Assembly: GCA_036273675.1 (NCBI GenBank)
Contig: DASUHD010000090.1
Coordinates: 6,113-70,112, forward strand
Reading direction: 5' to 3'
Source of the DNA: DAHUXT01 sp036273675
GTDB lineage: Bacteria; Chloroflexota; Ktedonobacteria; Ktedonobacterales; JADMIN01
DNA length: 64,000 nucleotides
Below the pieces are notes generated by a model. It was not told where the DNA came from. It saw only the letters and a program-made list of their open reading frames with translations, and ran no database searches. The position numbers were made by a program, and so were the translations under genes. Below are positions 35,529 through 43,522 of this stretch, piece by piece. The stretch's first letter is position 1, and every line of letters starts with the position of its first letter.

Positions 35529-36878
35529 ATGGAATTTGTACGTCGTTCGTGGATGGAGCGGCTCCGCTCAACACTCAATGTGCATCGCAGAGTCGCTACC
35601 AGCAGCGCGCGCACCGTCGCCGCGGCCGAACAGTCGCTCGCCGCGCCACAGCGCTTCAGTCTGCGCGGTGTTCTCCCTTTTCTGGGACCGGCGTTCATCG
35701 CTGCCATCGCCTATATCGATCCCGGCAACTTCGCCACTAATATTCAGGCAGGCGCGCAGTTTGGCTACCTGTTGCTCTGGGTGATCCTTGCCAGCAATCT
35801 GATGGCCATCGTGCTCCAGATGCTCTCAGCCAAATTGGGCATCGCCACTGGCAAGAACCTGCCCCAACTGTGCCGCGAGTACCTGCCGCGTCCGGTGAGC
35901 ATGGGCCTCTGGGTGATTGCCGAGATCGGCGCAATGGCGACCGACCTCGCGGAGTTCCTGGGCGCGGCCATCGGCTTCAATCTGCTCTTCCATATCCCTC
36001 TGCTAGCGGCGGGACTCCTCACGGGTGTCACCACGTTCGCCATCCTGGCGTTGCAGCGGCTGGGATTCCGCCCGCTGGAGGCCATCATCGCTTCGCTGCT
36101 GGCAGTTATCGCCATCTGCTATGTGGTCGAGACATTCCTGGCGCGACCGGACGCCGGGCAGATCGCCTACCATGCGTTCGTGCCGCAGTTTGCCGGAACA
36201 AGCAGTATCCTGCTGGCCGTGGGCATCCTCGGCGCGACCGTGATGCCGCACGTTGTCTACCTGCACTCGGCGCTCACGCAGAATCGCATTCAGGCACGTA
36301 ACGAGCGGGACGCGAAACGTATCCTGCGCTTCGAGCGTTTTGATATCATCATTGCTCTTGGGCTGGCCGGGCTGGTCAATGGCGCGATGCTCATCATGGC
36401 GGCGTCGGTCTTTTTTGGCAGCGGCCATAACGAGATTGGCTCGCTGGAGACCGCGTTCCATACACTGCGGCCGCTGCTTGGCGACGCCTCGTCGGTTATC
36501 TTCGGCGTGGCGCTGTTGGCCTCTGGCCTCTCGTCGTCGACGGTAGGGACGCTGGCGGGCCAGGTCATCATGGAGGGCTTCCTGGGGTGGAAGATTCCCA
36601 CCTGGCTGCGCCGTGGCCTGACGATGCTGCCCGCGCTGGTCTTCATCGCGCTCAACGCGAATCCCGACCAGACGCTGGTGATTAGCCAGGTGGTGCTGAG
36701 CTTCGTCCTGCCGTTCGCCATCATACCGCTGCTGATCTTCACCAGTCGGCGCAGCATCATGGGTGGGCTGGTCAACCGGCGGGCGACGATGATCGCTGGC
36801 TGGGTCATCGCGACGATCATCCTGGGGTTGAACGTGCTGTTGATCGCGCAGACATTCGGCATCGGCCTGTTGCGTTGA
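35529..36878 (+). CDS. mntH: MntH-type NRAMP divalent metal transporter
   Basis: 449 residues, eleven to twelve hydrophobic segments. Both metal-site motifs are intact: DPGN in helix 1 (D64-N67, followed by FATNIQAG) and MPH in helix 6 (M239-H241). This predicts proton-coupled Mn2+/Fe2+ uptake. It lies 36 bases behind the DtxR/MntR-type gene and should be repressed by its product. A roughly 40-residue N-terminal extension precedes the first helix. Confidence 0.92.
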   Translation: MEFVRRSWMERLRSTLNVHRRVATSSARTVAAAEQSLAAPQRFSLRGVLPFLGPAFIAAIAYIDPGNFATNIQAGAQFGYLLLWVILASNLMAIVLQMLSAKLGIATGKNLPQLCREYLPRPVSMGLWVIAEIGAMATDLAEFLGAAIGFNLLFHIPLLAAGLLTGVTTFAILALQRLGFRPLEAIIASLLAVIAICYVVETFLARPDAGQIAYHAFVPQFAGTSSILLAVGILGATVMPHVVYLHSALTQNRIQARNERDAKRILRFERFDIIIALGLAGLVNGAMLIMAASVFFGSGHNEIGSLETAFHTLRPLLGDASSVIFGVALLASGLSSSTVGTLAGQVIMEGFLGWKIPTWLRRGLTMLPALVFIALNANPDQTLVISQVVLSFVLPFAIIPLLIFTSRRSIMGGLVNRRATMIAGWVIATIILGLNVLLIAQTFGIGLLR

Positions 36879-37027
36879 CGCGCCGTACCCTCGATGCGCA
36901 CGGTGCCGATGGCTGGCACACTTCTCACGATGCGATACGTCTCTACTATCGGGTAGGTATGCGGCCAATGGATGCGAGTGCGTCTGCCTGGCTCGCCAAC
37001 GCCTGGTCTACCCAGTAGGGGGTCATC

Positions 37028-37477
37028 GTGAAGCGTCAGCTTATCATCGTCGCGGCGACGGTCGCCGTCGCACTGGTTGTGACTGTGATTGTCCTTGCTA
37101 CCCAACCAAAGGGTTCCCACGCCGCGACTCCCGCACCGCTGACCGGCCATTCGTGGACGCTCACCCGGCTTGTGGTAGATGGCAATGAGACGATTCTTTC
37201 CAGCGCCAACCCGATCACACTGAGCTTCCAGGCGCAGGATCACACGCTCAGCGGCAGCAGTGGCTGTAATACCTACGGCGCATCTTACACGTTGACAGGC
37301 GCCCAGATCCATATCACTGGCATGCGCACTACCCTGGTGTTGTGTGAAGACGCTGACGTGATGGCGCTGGAATTCGCCTACACGGATGGGCTTTCGCGCG
37401 TGGAGACTTTGCGCATCGACGGCGCTACGCTGACACTGGAGGGCGACAACGGCCAGGTTTTCATGACCTTCGTGTGA
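37028..37477 (+). CDS. META/HslJ-domain anchored protein
   Basis: 149 residues from a GTG with AGGGGG six bases upstream. An N-terminal signal-anchor (about residues 4-25) is followed by a META domain: GHSWTLTRLVVDG ... LSGSSGCNTYGASYTL ... TLVLCEDADVMALEFAYTDGL, including its paired cysteines. Such proteins (HslJ-like) are envelope proteins of poorly known role, linked in some bacteria to antibiotic or heat stress. It stands alone, 149 bases after mntH. Confidence 0.78.
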   Translation: MKRQLIIVAATVAVALVVTVIVLATQPKGSHAATPAPLTGHSWTLTRLVVDGNETILSSANPITLSFQAQDHTLSGSSGCNTYGASYTLTGAQIHITGMRTTLVLCEDADVMALEFAYTDGLSRVETLRIDGATLTLEGDNGQVFMTFV

Positions 37478-37568
37478 TTCGTGTGATAGCCCGCCAGGGG
37501 GATGCTACAGCGCTCGCCGGGTATGCGCTGAGCGCCGATGACATGCGGGCTATGAGACATTCAGATGC

Positions 37569-37598
37569 TTGACGCCTTCAGGCGAGCATGCCTATACT
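37569..37598 (+). promoter_or_regulatory. Promoter of tRNA-Pro
   Basis: TTGACG (37569-37574) and TATACT (37593-37598) are separated by 18 bases. The -10 box ends 18 bases before the mature tRNA. Confidence 0.7.
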
Positions 37599-37616
37599 AT
37601 GACAGTACGGCTTTTG

Positions 37617-37690
37617 CGGGGTGTAGCGCAGTTGGTCAGCGCGCATGGTTTGGGACCATGAGGTCGCCGGTTCGAATCCGGCCACCCCGA
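37617..37690 (+). tRNA. trnP: tRNA-Pro (anticodon TGG)
   Basis: 74 nt cloverleaf. The acceptor stem is CGGGGTG/CACCCCG with discriminator A. The D stem is GCGC/GCGC. The anticodon stem CATGG/CCATG encloses loop TTTGGGA (anticodon TGG). The T stem GCCGG/CCGGC carries TTCGAAT. The CGGGGTG start is typical of bacterial tRNA-Pro. The CCA end is not encoded. Confidence 0.97.
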
Positions 37691-37891
37691 CCGCGATGCC
37701 ACCGGGTTTCACAGGCGTCGCCGCGACCCGCACACTGTTTCAATCCCCCTGATCACTTCTGGTCATTTGACCACCGGTTCTGGGGCGCGGCTGTGTGGGT
37801 GTTTCTCCCGTACGAGCATGCATGCGCCTAGCATATGCCTGGCATACACCGTGCATATGAAACGTGTGCGCAACGTACGGAGAGGAGGACA

Positions 37892-37918
37892 ATGTTCGAT
37901 GGACGCTGGCTCAAGTAG
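37892..37918 (+). CDS. Possible leader peptide (8 aa)
   Basis: ATG followed by seven codons and TAG reads MFDGRWLK. It is preceded by a strong GGAGAGGAGG purine tract three bases from the ATG. No other coding explains this ribosome binding site. It lies 131 bases before the NRAMP-like start, a usual arrangement for translation-sensing leader peptides. It is too short for certainty. Confidence 0.35.
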   Translation: MFDGRWLK

Positions 37919-37999
37919 TCGTAGCCAATTCTTATCGCTAACCTGCCGTCGCGTTCCAGTTTTGCCAGCCTGATTTTGGGCGCTCCGCACCCTTCCGCA

Positions 38000-38045
38000 G
38001 GCCGACCTGGAAAGCGTCGGCCATAACAGCATTATGCGGGAGGCC
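38000..38045 (+). promoter_or_regulatory. Alternative hairpins before the NRAMP-like gene
   Basis: Stem 1 is GGCCGAC/GTCGGCC (38000-38006 with 38016-38022). The alternative stem pairs GGC (38019-38021) with GCC (38043-38045) and CATAA (38022-38026) with TTATG (38032-38036). The second stem would bury the GGGAGG ribosome binding site (38038-38043), and the two share bases 38019-38022. This is a possible on/off switch. Confidence 0.4.
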
Positions 38046-38049
38046 CTTC

Positions 38050-39426
38050 ATGGAGCAGCCAATTCCAACCCCAACCGATGTGCTGACGCAGCGTGTGCTG
38101 GTTGCGCGCCGCGCCGCGGAAATCACCTTTCGTCGCCCCCTGGCCTACCTGCGCCGCTGGCGTTCTGGCCGTTTTCCCCGTCCCCTCTTCTTCCTCGCCT
38201 TTCTCGGCCCCGGCTTGATCGCCGCCAACGCAGGCAATGACGCGGGCGCCGTCGCCACCTGGTCGAGCGTGGGCGCGCGCTACGGCTACGGACTGCTCTG
38301 GGCGCTGGTGCTCGTCACAATCGCGCTGGCGGTCGTGCAGGAAATGTGCGCGCGGATGGGCGCGGCCACTGGCGAGGGTCTCTCCGACCTGATTCGTGAG
38401 CGTTTCGGGGTCCGCGGCTCCGCCTTCGCGATGTCAACGCTTTTCTTCGCCAATGTTCTTATCACCGTCTCCGAATTTGCCGGGATCGCCGCCGCCTGCG
38501 AACTCATCGGTATCTCCAAATATATTACGGTGCCGCTGGCCGCCATCGGCATCTGGCTGATCGTCACGCGCGGCTCGTATGAGCGTGTCGAAAAAATCTT
38601 CCTGTTTATGGCGTTCGCCTTCTTTGCCTATCCTATCGCCGCTATCATGGCCCATCCCGACTGGGGCGATGTGCTGCATCATACCGTCGTTCCCACGGTT
38701 TATCTCAACGCCACCTACTTCCAGTTGCTCGTCGGCGCGGTGGGTACGACCATCACGCCCTATATGCAGCTTTTTATCCAGTCCAGCGTCGCCGAGAAGG
38801 GCATCCAGATGGAGGACTATCCGGCAGAGCGGCTCGAAACGTATGGCGGATCGATCTTCGCGGGCGTTGTCGTCGCCTCCATCGTCATCGCCACCGGCGC
38901 GACGGTCTTCGCCGCCAGCCATGGCGCGGGGGTGCAGATCAACGACGCCACCCAGGCCGCGATGGCGCTCGTGCCGTTCCTGGGCCGATTTGCCCCGATC
39001 CTCTTTATGGTTGGGCTGCTCGGCGCGTCGCTATTGGCGGCGGCGGTCGTGCCACTGGCCACGGCGTACTCGGTCTCTGAATCATTCGGCTTCGAGCGCG
39101 GCGTCTCGTACTCATTCAAAGACGCGCCCATCTTTCATGGTCTCTTTACCGGCATGATTATCCTGGGCGCGGTTGTCGCGCTCATCCCAGGGCTGCCGCT
39201 GATCCCGCTCATTGTTGTGGCGCAGATCATCAATGGCATGCTGCTGCCGATTCTGCTGGTCTTCATTCTGCGGCTGGTCAACGACCGGCGCATCATGGGC
39301 AAATACGTCAACAGCGTGCTGCAGAACATCATTGCCTGGGGCATTACCAGTGTCTTGTCGGTGCTCTCATTCATCATGATTCTCAGCATCGTGCTCCCTG
39401 CCGTCGGAATTCCGTTCCTCCAATGA
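38050..39426 (+). CDS. NRAMP-like transporter with altered metal site (possible Mg2+ type)
   Basis: 458 residues, about eleven hydrophobic segments, clearly NRAMP fold (FLGPGLIAANAGNDAGAVAT in helix 1). Aligned to the MntH of this window, DPGN becomes DAGA (D64 kept, Asn67 to Ala), and the helix-6 MPH becomes TPY (Met to Thr236, His to Tyr238). Loss of the soft methionine ligand is the hallmark of NRAMP-related proteins that no longer select Mn/Fe; characterised NRMT members carry Mg2+. The gene downstream encodes a soluble MgtE/CBS protein, which fits Mg. The long leader may control translation. GGGAGG precedes the ATG. Confidence 0.82.
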   Translation: MEQPIPTPTDVLTQRVLVARRAAEITFRRPLAYLRRWRSGRFPRPLFFLAFLGPGLIAANAGNDAGAVATWSSVGARYGYGLLWALVLVTIALAVVQEMCARMGAATGEGLSDLIRERFGVRGSAFAMSTLFFANVLITVSEFAGIAAACELIGISKYITVPLAAIGIWLIVTRGSYERVEKIFLFMAFAFFAYPIAAIMAHPDWGDVLHHTVVPTVYLNATYFQLLVGAVGTTITPYMQLFIQSSVAEKGIQMEDYPAERLETYGGSIFAGVVVASIVIATGATVFAASHGAGVQINDATQAAMALVPFLGRFAPILFMVGLLGASLLAAAVVPLATAYSVSESFGFERGVSYSFKDAPIFHGLFTGMIILGAVVALIPGLPLIPLIVVAQIINGMLLPILLVFILRLVNDRRIMGKYVNSVLQNIIAWGITSVLSVLSFIMILSIVLPAVGIPFLQ

Positions 39427-39490
39427 CGAGACACTCTTCGCGACAACGACTGACTTGCGCTGCATTTCGTGCCGATAAAGGAGCGTTCCA

Positions 39491-40933
39491 ATGCCTGCAC
39501 TAACAGAATTCCTCGGGAAACCCATTCGCGACCCCAACGGCGAGGCAGTGGCAGCGCTACACGATCTGGTGGTGCGTCTGCCCCAGACCGAGACGCCAGC
39601 AAACCCAATGGATATCTATCCACCAGTTGTTGGATTGGTGGCGCGGGTCAAGGGGCCACACGGCTCGCGCGACATCTTCATCCCCCTGGATGAGGTGAGA
39701 AGCCTCACGCCAGAGGGCGCCGAACTGTCAACCCAGCAGATGAACCTGCGTCGGTTCCAGCGACGCGAGGGTGAGATGGTGCTGCGCGACGGCCTTTTCG
39801 ACCGCCAGGTGGTGGACCTGGAAGGGCGACGCGTTGTGCGCATCAACGACCTCGATCTCTCTCGTCGTGACGAGACATGGCGGCTGGTCGCGGTGGATAT
39901 CGGCCCTAGCGCGCTGCTGCGCCGGATGGGCTGGGCGCGTGTCGGCCAGGCGGTGACAGCGGCCTTCGGACGCGACTTCGCTCGTAAAGCGCCGCTGATC
40001 GACTGGTCACAGGTGGCTCCGGTTGCCAACGATGAGGATGGTGCGCTCCGCCTGCGTGTGCCGCGCGCCAAGATTGAGGTGATGCGCCCCGCTGAACTGG
40101 CGCGTCTGCTGGAGCAACTGACGCCGCAACAGGGCGCGAACCTGCTGGATGATCTGGACGAGGCGCAGGCCGCCGACACGCTGGAAGAGCTGGAAGACGA
40201 GCAGCAGGGCCAGATTCTGCGCGCGATGGACCCCGAACGCGCCGCCGATCTGCTCGAAGAGATGGAGCCAGACGAGGCGACCGACGCGCTGCAAAGCATC
40301 ACCACCGAGGAGGCGCAAGAGCTGCTCAAGCGCATGGACCGCGACGAGGCGAGCGATGTGCAGGAGCTGCTGGGCTGGCCAGAAGACAGCGCGGGCGGCA
40401 TCATGACGACCGACTACATCTCAGTACCTGACTGGGCCACTGTCGACGAGGTCATCGAGGCGCTGCGGGCGCGGGCGAAGGCGGCGGCAAACGACCTGGA
40501 TGATCCGCTGCCGGAGGGGCTGCTCGAAATCTACATCGTGAGCGGCGATATGCCCGCGCCGGTGCGGTCGAATGGGGCGAAGGCGCGCGCAAAGGGACGG
40601 CCGCGAACATCTGGCGCGCCGACGGTGACCGCGCCCCGCCCCGGCATCTCGCTGGAGGCGGAGGGCAGGCTGGAGGGCATGGTCTCCCTGCGCGACCTGC
40701 TGCTGGCCGACCCCGACGCGCGCATCGCTGATATCGCACACCCGACGCAGCATATGGCGCACCCGCTGGACAACGAACGCGACGTGGCGCACACCATCGC
40801 CGACGACGACCTCTTGGCGCTGCCGGTGGTGGACGACCAGGGCGCGCTGCTGGGCATCGTGACGGTGGACGACGCGATAGACGTCATCCTGCCCACCGCC
40901 TGGAAGAAGCGCATCCCCCGCCTCTTTCACTGA
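39491..40933 (+). CDS. Soluble PRC-barrel / MgtE-N / CBS protein
   Basis: 480 residues with no membrane segment. Two PRC-barrel-like units (about residues 5-80 and 98-145) come first. Next is an MgtE N-domain of repeated acidic helices (about 195-297: LARLLEQLTPQQ, AADLLEEMEPDEATDAL, ELLKRMDRDEASDV), and then a CBS pair (about 302-475, with GGIMTTDYISV and ALPVVDDQGALLGIVTVDDAIDVI) interrupted by a Lys/Arg/Pro-rich insert. In true MgtE the N and CBS domains sense Mg2+ and close the pore. Here the pore domain is absent. It lies 64 bases after the NRAMP-like gene and probably gates it. Confidence 0.85.
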   Translation: MPALTEFLGKPIRDPNGEAVAALHDLVVRLPQTETPANPMDIYPPVVGLVARVKGPHGSRDIFIPLDEVRSLTPEGAELSTQQMNLRRFQRREGEMVLRDGLFDRQVVDLEGRRVVRINDLDLSRRDETWRLVAVDIGPSALLRRMGWARVGQAVTAAFGRDFARKAPLIDWSQVAPVANDEDGALRLRVPRAKIEVMRPAELARLLEQLTPQQGANLLDDLDEAQAADTLEELEDEQQGQILRAMDPERAADLLEEMEPDEATDALQSITTEEAQELLKRMDRDEASDVQELLGWPEDSAGGIMTTDYISVPDWATVDEVIEALRARAKAAANDLDDPLPEGLLEIYIVSGDMPAPVRSNGAKARAKGRPRTSGAPTVTAPRPGISLEAEGRLEGMVSLRDLLLADPDARIADIAHPTQHMAHPLDNERDVAHTIADDDLLALPVVDDQGALLGIVTVDDAIDVILPTAWKKRIPRLFH

Positions 40934-40964
40934 AATTCGGAGCCAGGAAGGGATAATAGCGCCT

Positions 40965-41852
40965 ATGAGTGGCTTGCCTGAACAATTACATGCTGACCTG
41001 CGCCTGGATAACCTGCCACCACTTCCCCAGTCGCAGGCAATTCGCATGCTCGTGCCAAAGCTCTGGCAGAACGAGCAGGTTGTGGCGATCTGGCTGGGCG
41101 GCAGCCTCGCCGCTGGCACAGGCGACCCCTACAGCGATATCGATCTCCGCGTTGCGGTCCCGCCCGAAGTCCTTTCCGACTGGGAAGCCTCAGACCTCCA
41201 CACCATCCTCGACGGGCCAGCGCTGGCCCGGCAGCTCGTAAAGCTTGGGGACAGCGCATTTATCCATCACATGATTCTGCAGGGTGGCGATATTCTCGAC
41301 CTGCTCGTGCAGAGCAGCGAGGCCGCACCCGGCAACGAGCCTGTGCTGATTCTCGGCTGCCGCGATGACGCCCTGGCCAAGCGACTCGCCTCCAGCGATC
41401 AAACGCCAGAGGCTGCGCGTACTCCGGTGACGAGCGAAGCGGTACGCGAACTGGTCGTGGCCTTCTGGGTCAACAGCCACAAGCATCGCAAAGTGCTGCA
41501 TCGCGGGCTGGATCTCATGTTCCCCGCCGCTAGCTATGCGAACTGGTACATGCTCATGCGCATGTGGTACATCGATGCGACCAGCTGCGACACCAGCTCA
41601 TATCACTTTTCCGGCATCCATGGCCTCACCGAACTGGTACACGCTGTCGAATCGGTCAACGGGATGGAGCCACTAACGCTCTGCGGCGCGCCGACACAGA
41701 CCCGCGAGGAGATATGCGACGCGATCGAGCGCTACCAGGAAACCGTCTCCCTGCTGGGGCGACGCCTGGCCGAGCGCTATGGCTTTGAATACCCGGCAGA
41801 ACTAGAAAATATCGTGCGCCGGGACTGGAAGGCTTTCCGAGCGATGGCCTGA
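40965..41852 (+). CDS. Nucleotidyltransferase-fold protein
   Basis: 295 residues. The active-site signature is AIWLGGSLAAGTGDPYSDIDLRVAV (Gly-Gly-Ser with Asp-x-Asp). A third acidic residue appears in GDILDLLVQ. The C-terminal half is helical. This is the minimal nucleotidyltransferase arrangement used by aminoglycoside adenylyltransferases and many uncharacterised proteins. No HEPN or antitoxin partner is next to it. It begins 31 bases after the MgtE-like gene but need not be functionally linked. Confidence 0.72.
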   Translation: MSGLPEQLHADLRLDNLPPLPQSQAIRMLVPKLWQNEQVVAIWLGGSLAAGTGDPYSDIDLRVAVPPEVLSDWEASDLHTILDGPALARQLVKLGDSAFIHHMILQGGDILDLLVQSSEAAPGNEPVLILGCRDDALAKRLASSDQTPEAARTPVTSEAVRELVVAFWVNSHKHRKVLHRGLDLMFPAASYANWYMLMRMWYIDATSCDTSSYHFSGIHGLTELVHAVESVNGMEPLTLCGAPTQTREEICDAIERYQETVSLLGRRLAERYGFEYPAELENIVRRDWKAFRAMA

Positions 41853-41868
41853 CCCAATTATCAACACA

Positions 41869-42444
41869 TCACATGTTGGGCAGATGCTTCTCGCGGAACT
41901 CCTCGATGGTCATGCCATACACCACCTCATCGTGGAAACCGCCCTCGGTATAGACCATGCGTCGCAAGCGGCCTTCATGCTGAAAACCCAGGCTTTCGTG
42001 CAGACGCATTGACGCCTTATTGAAGCTGTAGACCTTGATGGTCACCTTCTGGTAGCGGCGCTCCTGGAAGTAGTAGCGCAGCAACAGCCGAATCGCCTCG
42101 CTCGCGTAGCCTTTGCGCTGCTCCTCGCGCTTGACGTTGATGCCATAGGCGAACGTGCCGACGCGCGGGTCAGCCTCATGCACGCCCATATCGCCGACGA
42201 CTGCGTCATCCTTGATACGGGCAATCGTGAAGCGGATGTTATCATCGGTGATTGGCCGCGTGGACTCCTGCTCGGTCCAGCGGCGCACCGCCTCGCGCGA
42301 CTGCGGCGGAGGGATGAAATATAACGGGCGTGTCTGCCCATCGTCGAAGTTCCAGGCGAAGTAGGTCTCCCAGTCGCCTGGCTCGATGGCCCGCAGCCGG
42401 ATCAGCTTTCCCTGCCAGAGCGAATGTGACTCGTTCGTACCCAT
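41869..42444 (-). CDS. GNAT-family acetyltransferase (RimJ/RimL-like)
   Basis: 191 residues from the ATG at 42444; the frame is open further upstream but overlaps the preceding gene. RimJ/RimL features: KLIRLRAIEPGDWETYFAW at the start, a GDMGVHEAD strand, and acetyl-CoA site KREEQRKGYASEAIRLLLRYYF followed by NKASMRLHESLGFQHEGRLRR. Substrates range from ribosomal proteins to polyamines and antibiotics. It lies 11 bases after the URO-D-like gene on the same strand, so they are probably cotranscribed. Confidence 0.8.
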   Translation of the reverse strand: MGTNESHSLWQGKLIRLRAIEPGDWETYFAWNFDDGQTRPLYFIPPPQSREAVRRWTEQESTRPITDDNIRFTIARIKDDAVVGDMGVHEADPRVGTFAYGINVKREEQRKGYASEAIRLLLRYYFQERRYQKVTIKVYSFNKASMRLHESLGFQHEGRLRRMVYTEGGFHDEVVYGMTIEEFREKHLPNM

Positions 42445-42455
42445 GTCCAATGCCA

Positions 42456-43460
42456 CTACCTCGGCCCCATAGCGCGGACAGCGGCCAGTGCGGCCTCCAA
42501 ATTGGCAGCGGGAGTGCGCGGCGGAATCGAGCAGCCCGGCGCGACCAGCACGCGGCGGCCCCCCGTCTCCTTGATCGCCGCCCGTGCCTCCTCGTCCACC
42601 TGCTCCGGCGTGCCATCGGACAATGTCGTCTTCTCGCTCACGCCGCCCATCACCGCCTTCGTCGTCCGCTCCTTGCCTTCGCCCAGCGATGGATTGCCTG
42701 GCAGCGTCGCCGCCCAACTGATCGCCGCGACAGGATAGTCGGCCAGCAGGTCGAAGTAGATATGCTCGCCGCAGTTGTGCAGCACATTCAGCGGCGCTTT
42801 CCCCGCGAACGCATCCATCACGCGCTGGTCGTACTCGCGCCCGAAGCGGCGATACTGTTCCTCAGTGAGCATATCGCTGCTGGCCCAACCGGTCGTCGCG
42901 AAGAAGATGCCGCTCGCGCCCGCCTCAAGCGTCGCCTGCACATAGTTGGCGAACGTCTCGGCGATGACATCGAGCGCGGCCCGCAACGCATCGGGATTAT
43001 CCTGGATGGATGTCAGCACCGGTCCAGGCTGGTTGCCGACCAGATACTTGGCGACCGAGAGCGGCGAGAAGACCGTCTGCATGAAGTACGCCTCGCCCGC
43101 CAACCCGTCGCGAATCTGGCGTAGAGCCGCTAACTGCTCACCCAGCACGCCACGGTCCGGCTCCAGCGGACGCAGCCGCCGCCAGTCGCCCGGCTCGCGC
43201 ACCGGCCAATCGACGAAGCGCGGCCCCTTATTGGGATCATTGCTACGTTCCAGCTTCGCGCCCCAATCTTCGACATGGTAGCTGGCGCGCGGATTCACCT
43301 TCATGTAATCCCAATCATACGTGCGGTAGTTCGCCAGCATCGCCTCGGCCAGTTCCTCCGCGCTCCACTCCTTCAGATAGCTATGGCCCCAGAAGCTAAT
43401 CGGCGCGCGATCCACCGCGGCGCCCTTCAGCGCCGCATCCACCCGCTCGATCTTATTCAT
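42456..43460 (-). CDS. Uroporphyrinogen decarboxylase-like protein (URO-D superfamily)
   Basis: 334 residues. The TIM-barrel fold of HemE/MtaA-type proteins is recognisable (KIERVDAALKGAAVDRAPISFW at the start; NVLHNCGEHIYFDLLADYPVAAISW). The HemE substrate-binding RQAGRYMPEYR is missing. It is therefore not the pathway decarboxylase, which lies at 59083. Candidate roles are methyl or one-carbon transfer or a related decarboxylation. C-terminal PGCSIPPRTPAANL resembles the metal-His/Cys region of cobalamin methyltransferases. Confidence 0.75.
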   Translation of the reverse strand: MNKIERVDAALKGAAVDRAPISFWGHSYLKEWSAEELAEAMLANYRTYDWDYMKVNPRASYHVEDWGAKLERSNDPNKGPRFVDWPVREPGDWRRLRPLEPDRGVLGEQLAALRQIRDGLAGEAYFMQTVFSPLSVAKYLVGNQPGPVLTSIQDNPDALRAALDVIAETFANYVQATLEAGASGIFFATTGWASSDMLTEEQYRRFGREYDQRVMDAFAGKAPLNVLHNCGEHIYFDLLADYPVAAISWAATLPGNPSLGEGKERTTKAVMGGVSEKTTLSDGTPEQVDEEARAAIKETGGRRVLVAPGCSIPPRTPAANLEAALAAVRAMGPR

Positions 43461-43522
43461 CGCTCGTTTCTCCTTCGCTCATGAAGACGGCAGGCGCTTT
43501 CCCGGACAATTCATAAACCACT

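Larger units (their letters stand above)
37691..38049. other. Long leader region before the NRAMP-like gene
   Basis: 359 bases without a long gene. It holds a short open frame at 37892-37918, a strong hairpin at 38000-38022 and an overlapping alternative hairpin at 38019-38045 next to the ribosome binding site. I looked for M-box, ykoK and yybP Mn riboswitch cores and did not recognise one. It may hold an unrecognised RNA or peptide-based leader control. Confidence 0.45.

Noticed and set aside
37691..38049. M-box or yybP-ykoY metal riboswitch before the NRAMP-like gene
   Set aside because: I could not find the conserved cores of either class. Only generic hairpins and a mini-gene are visible.
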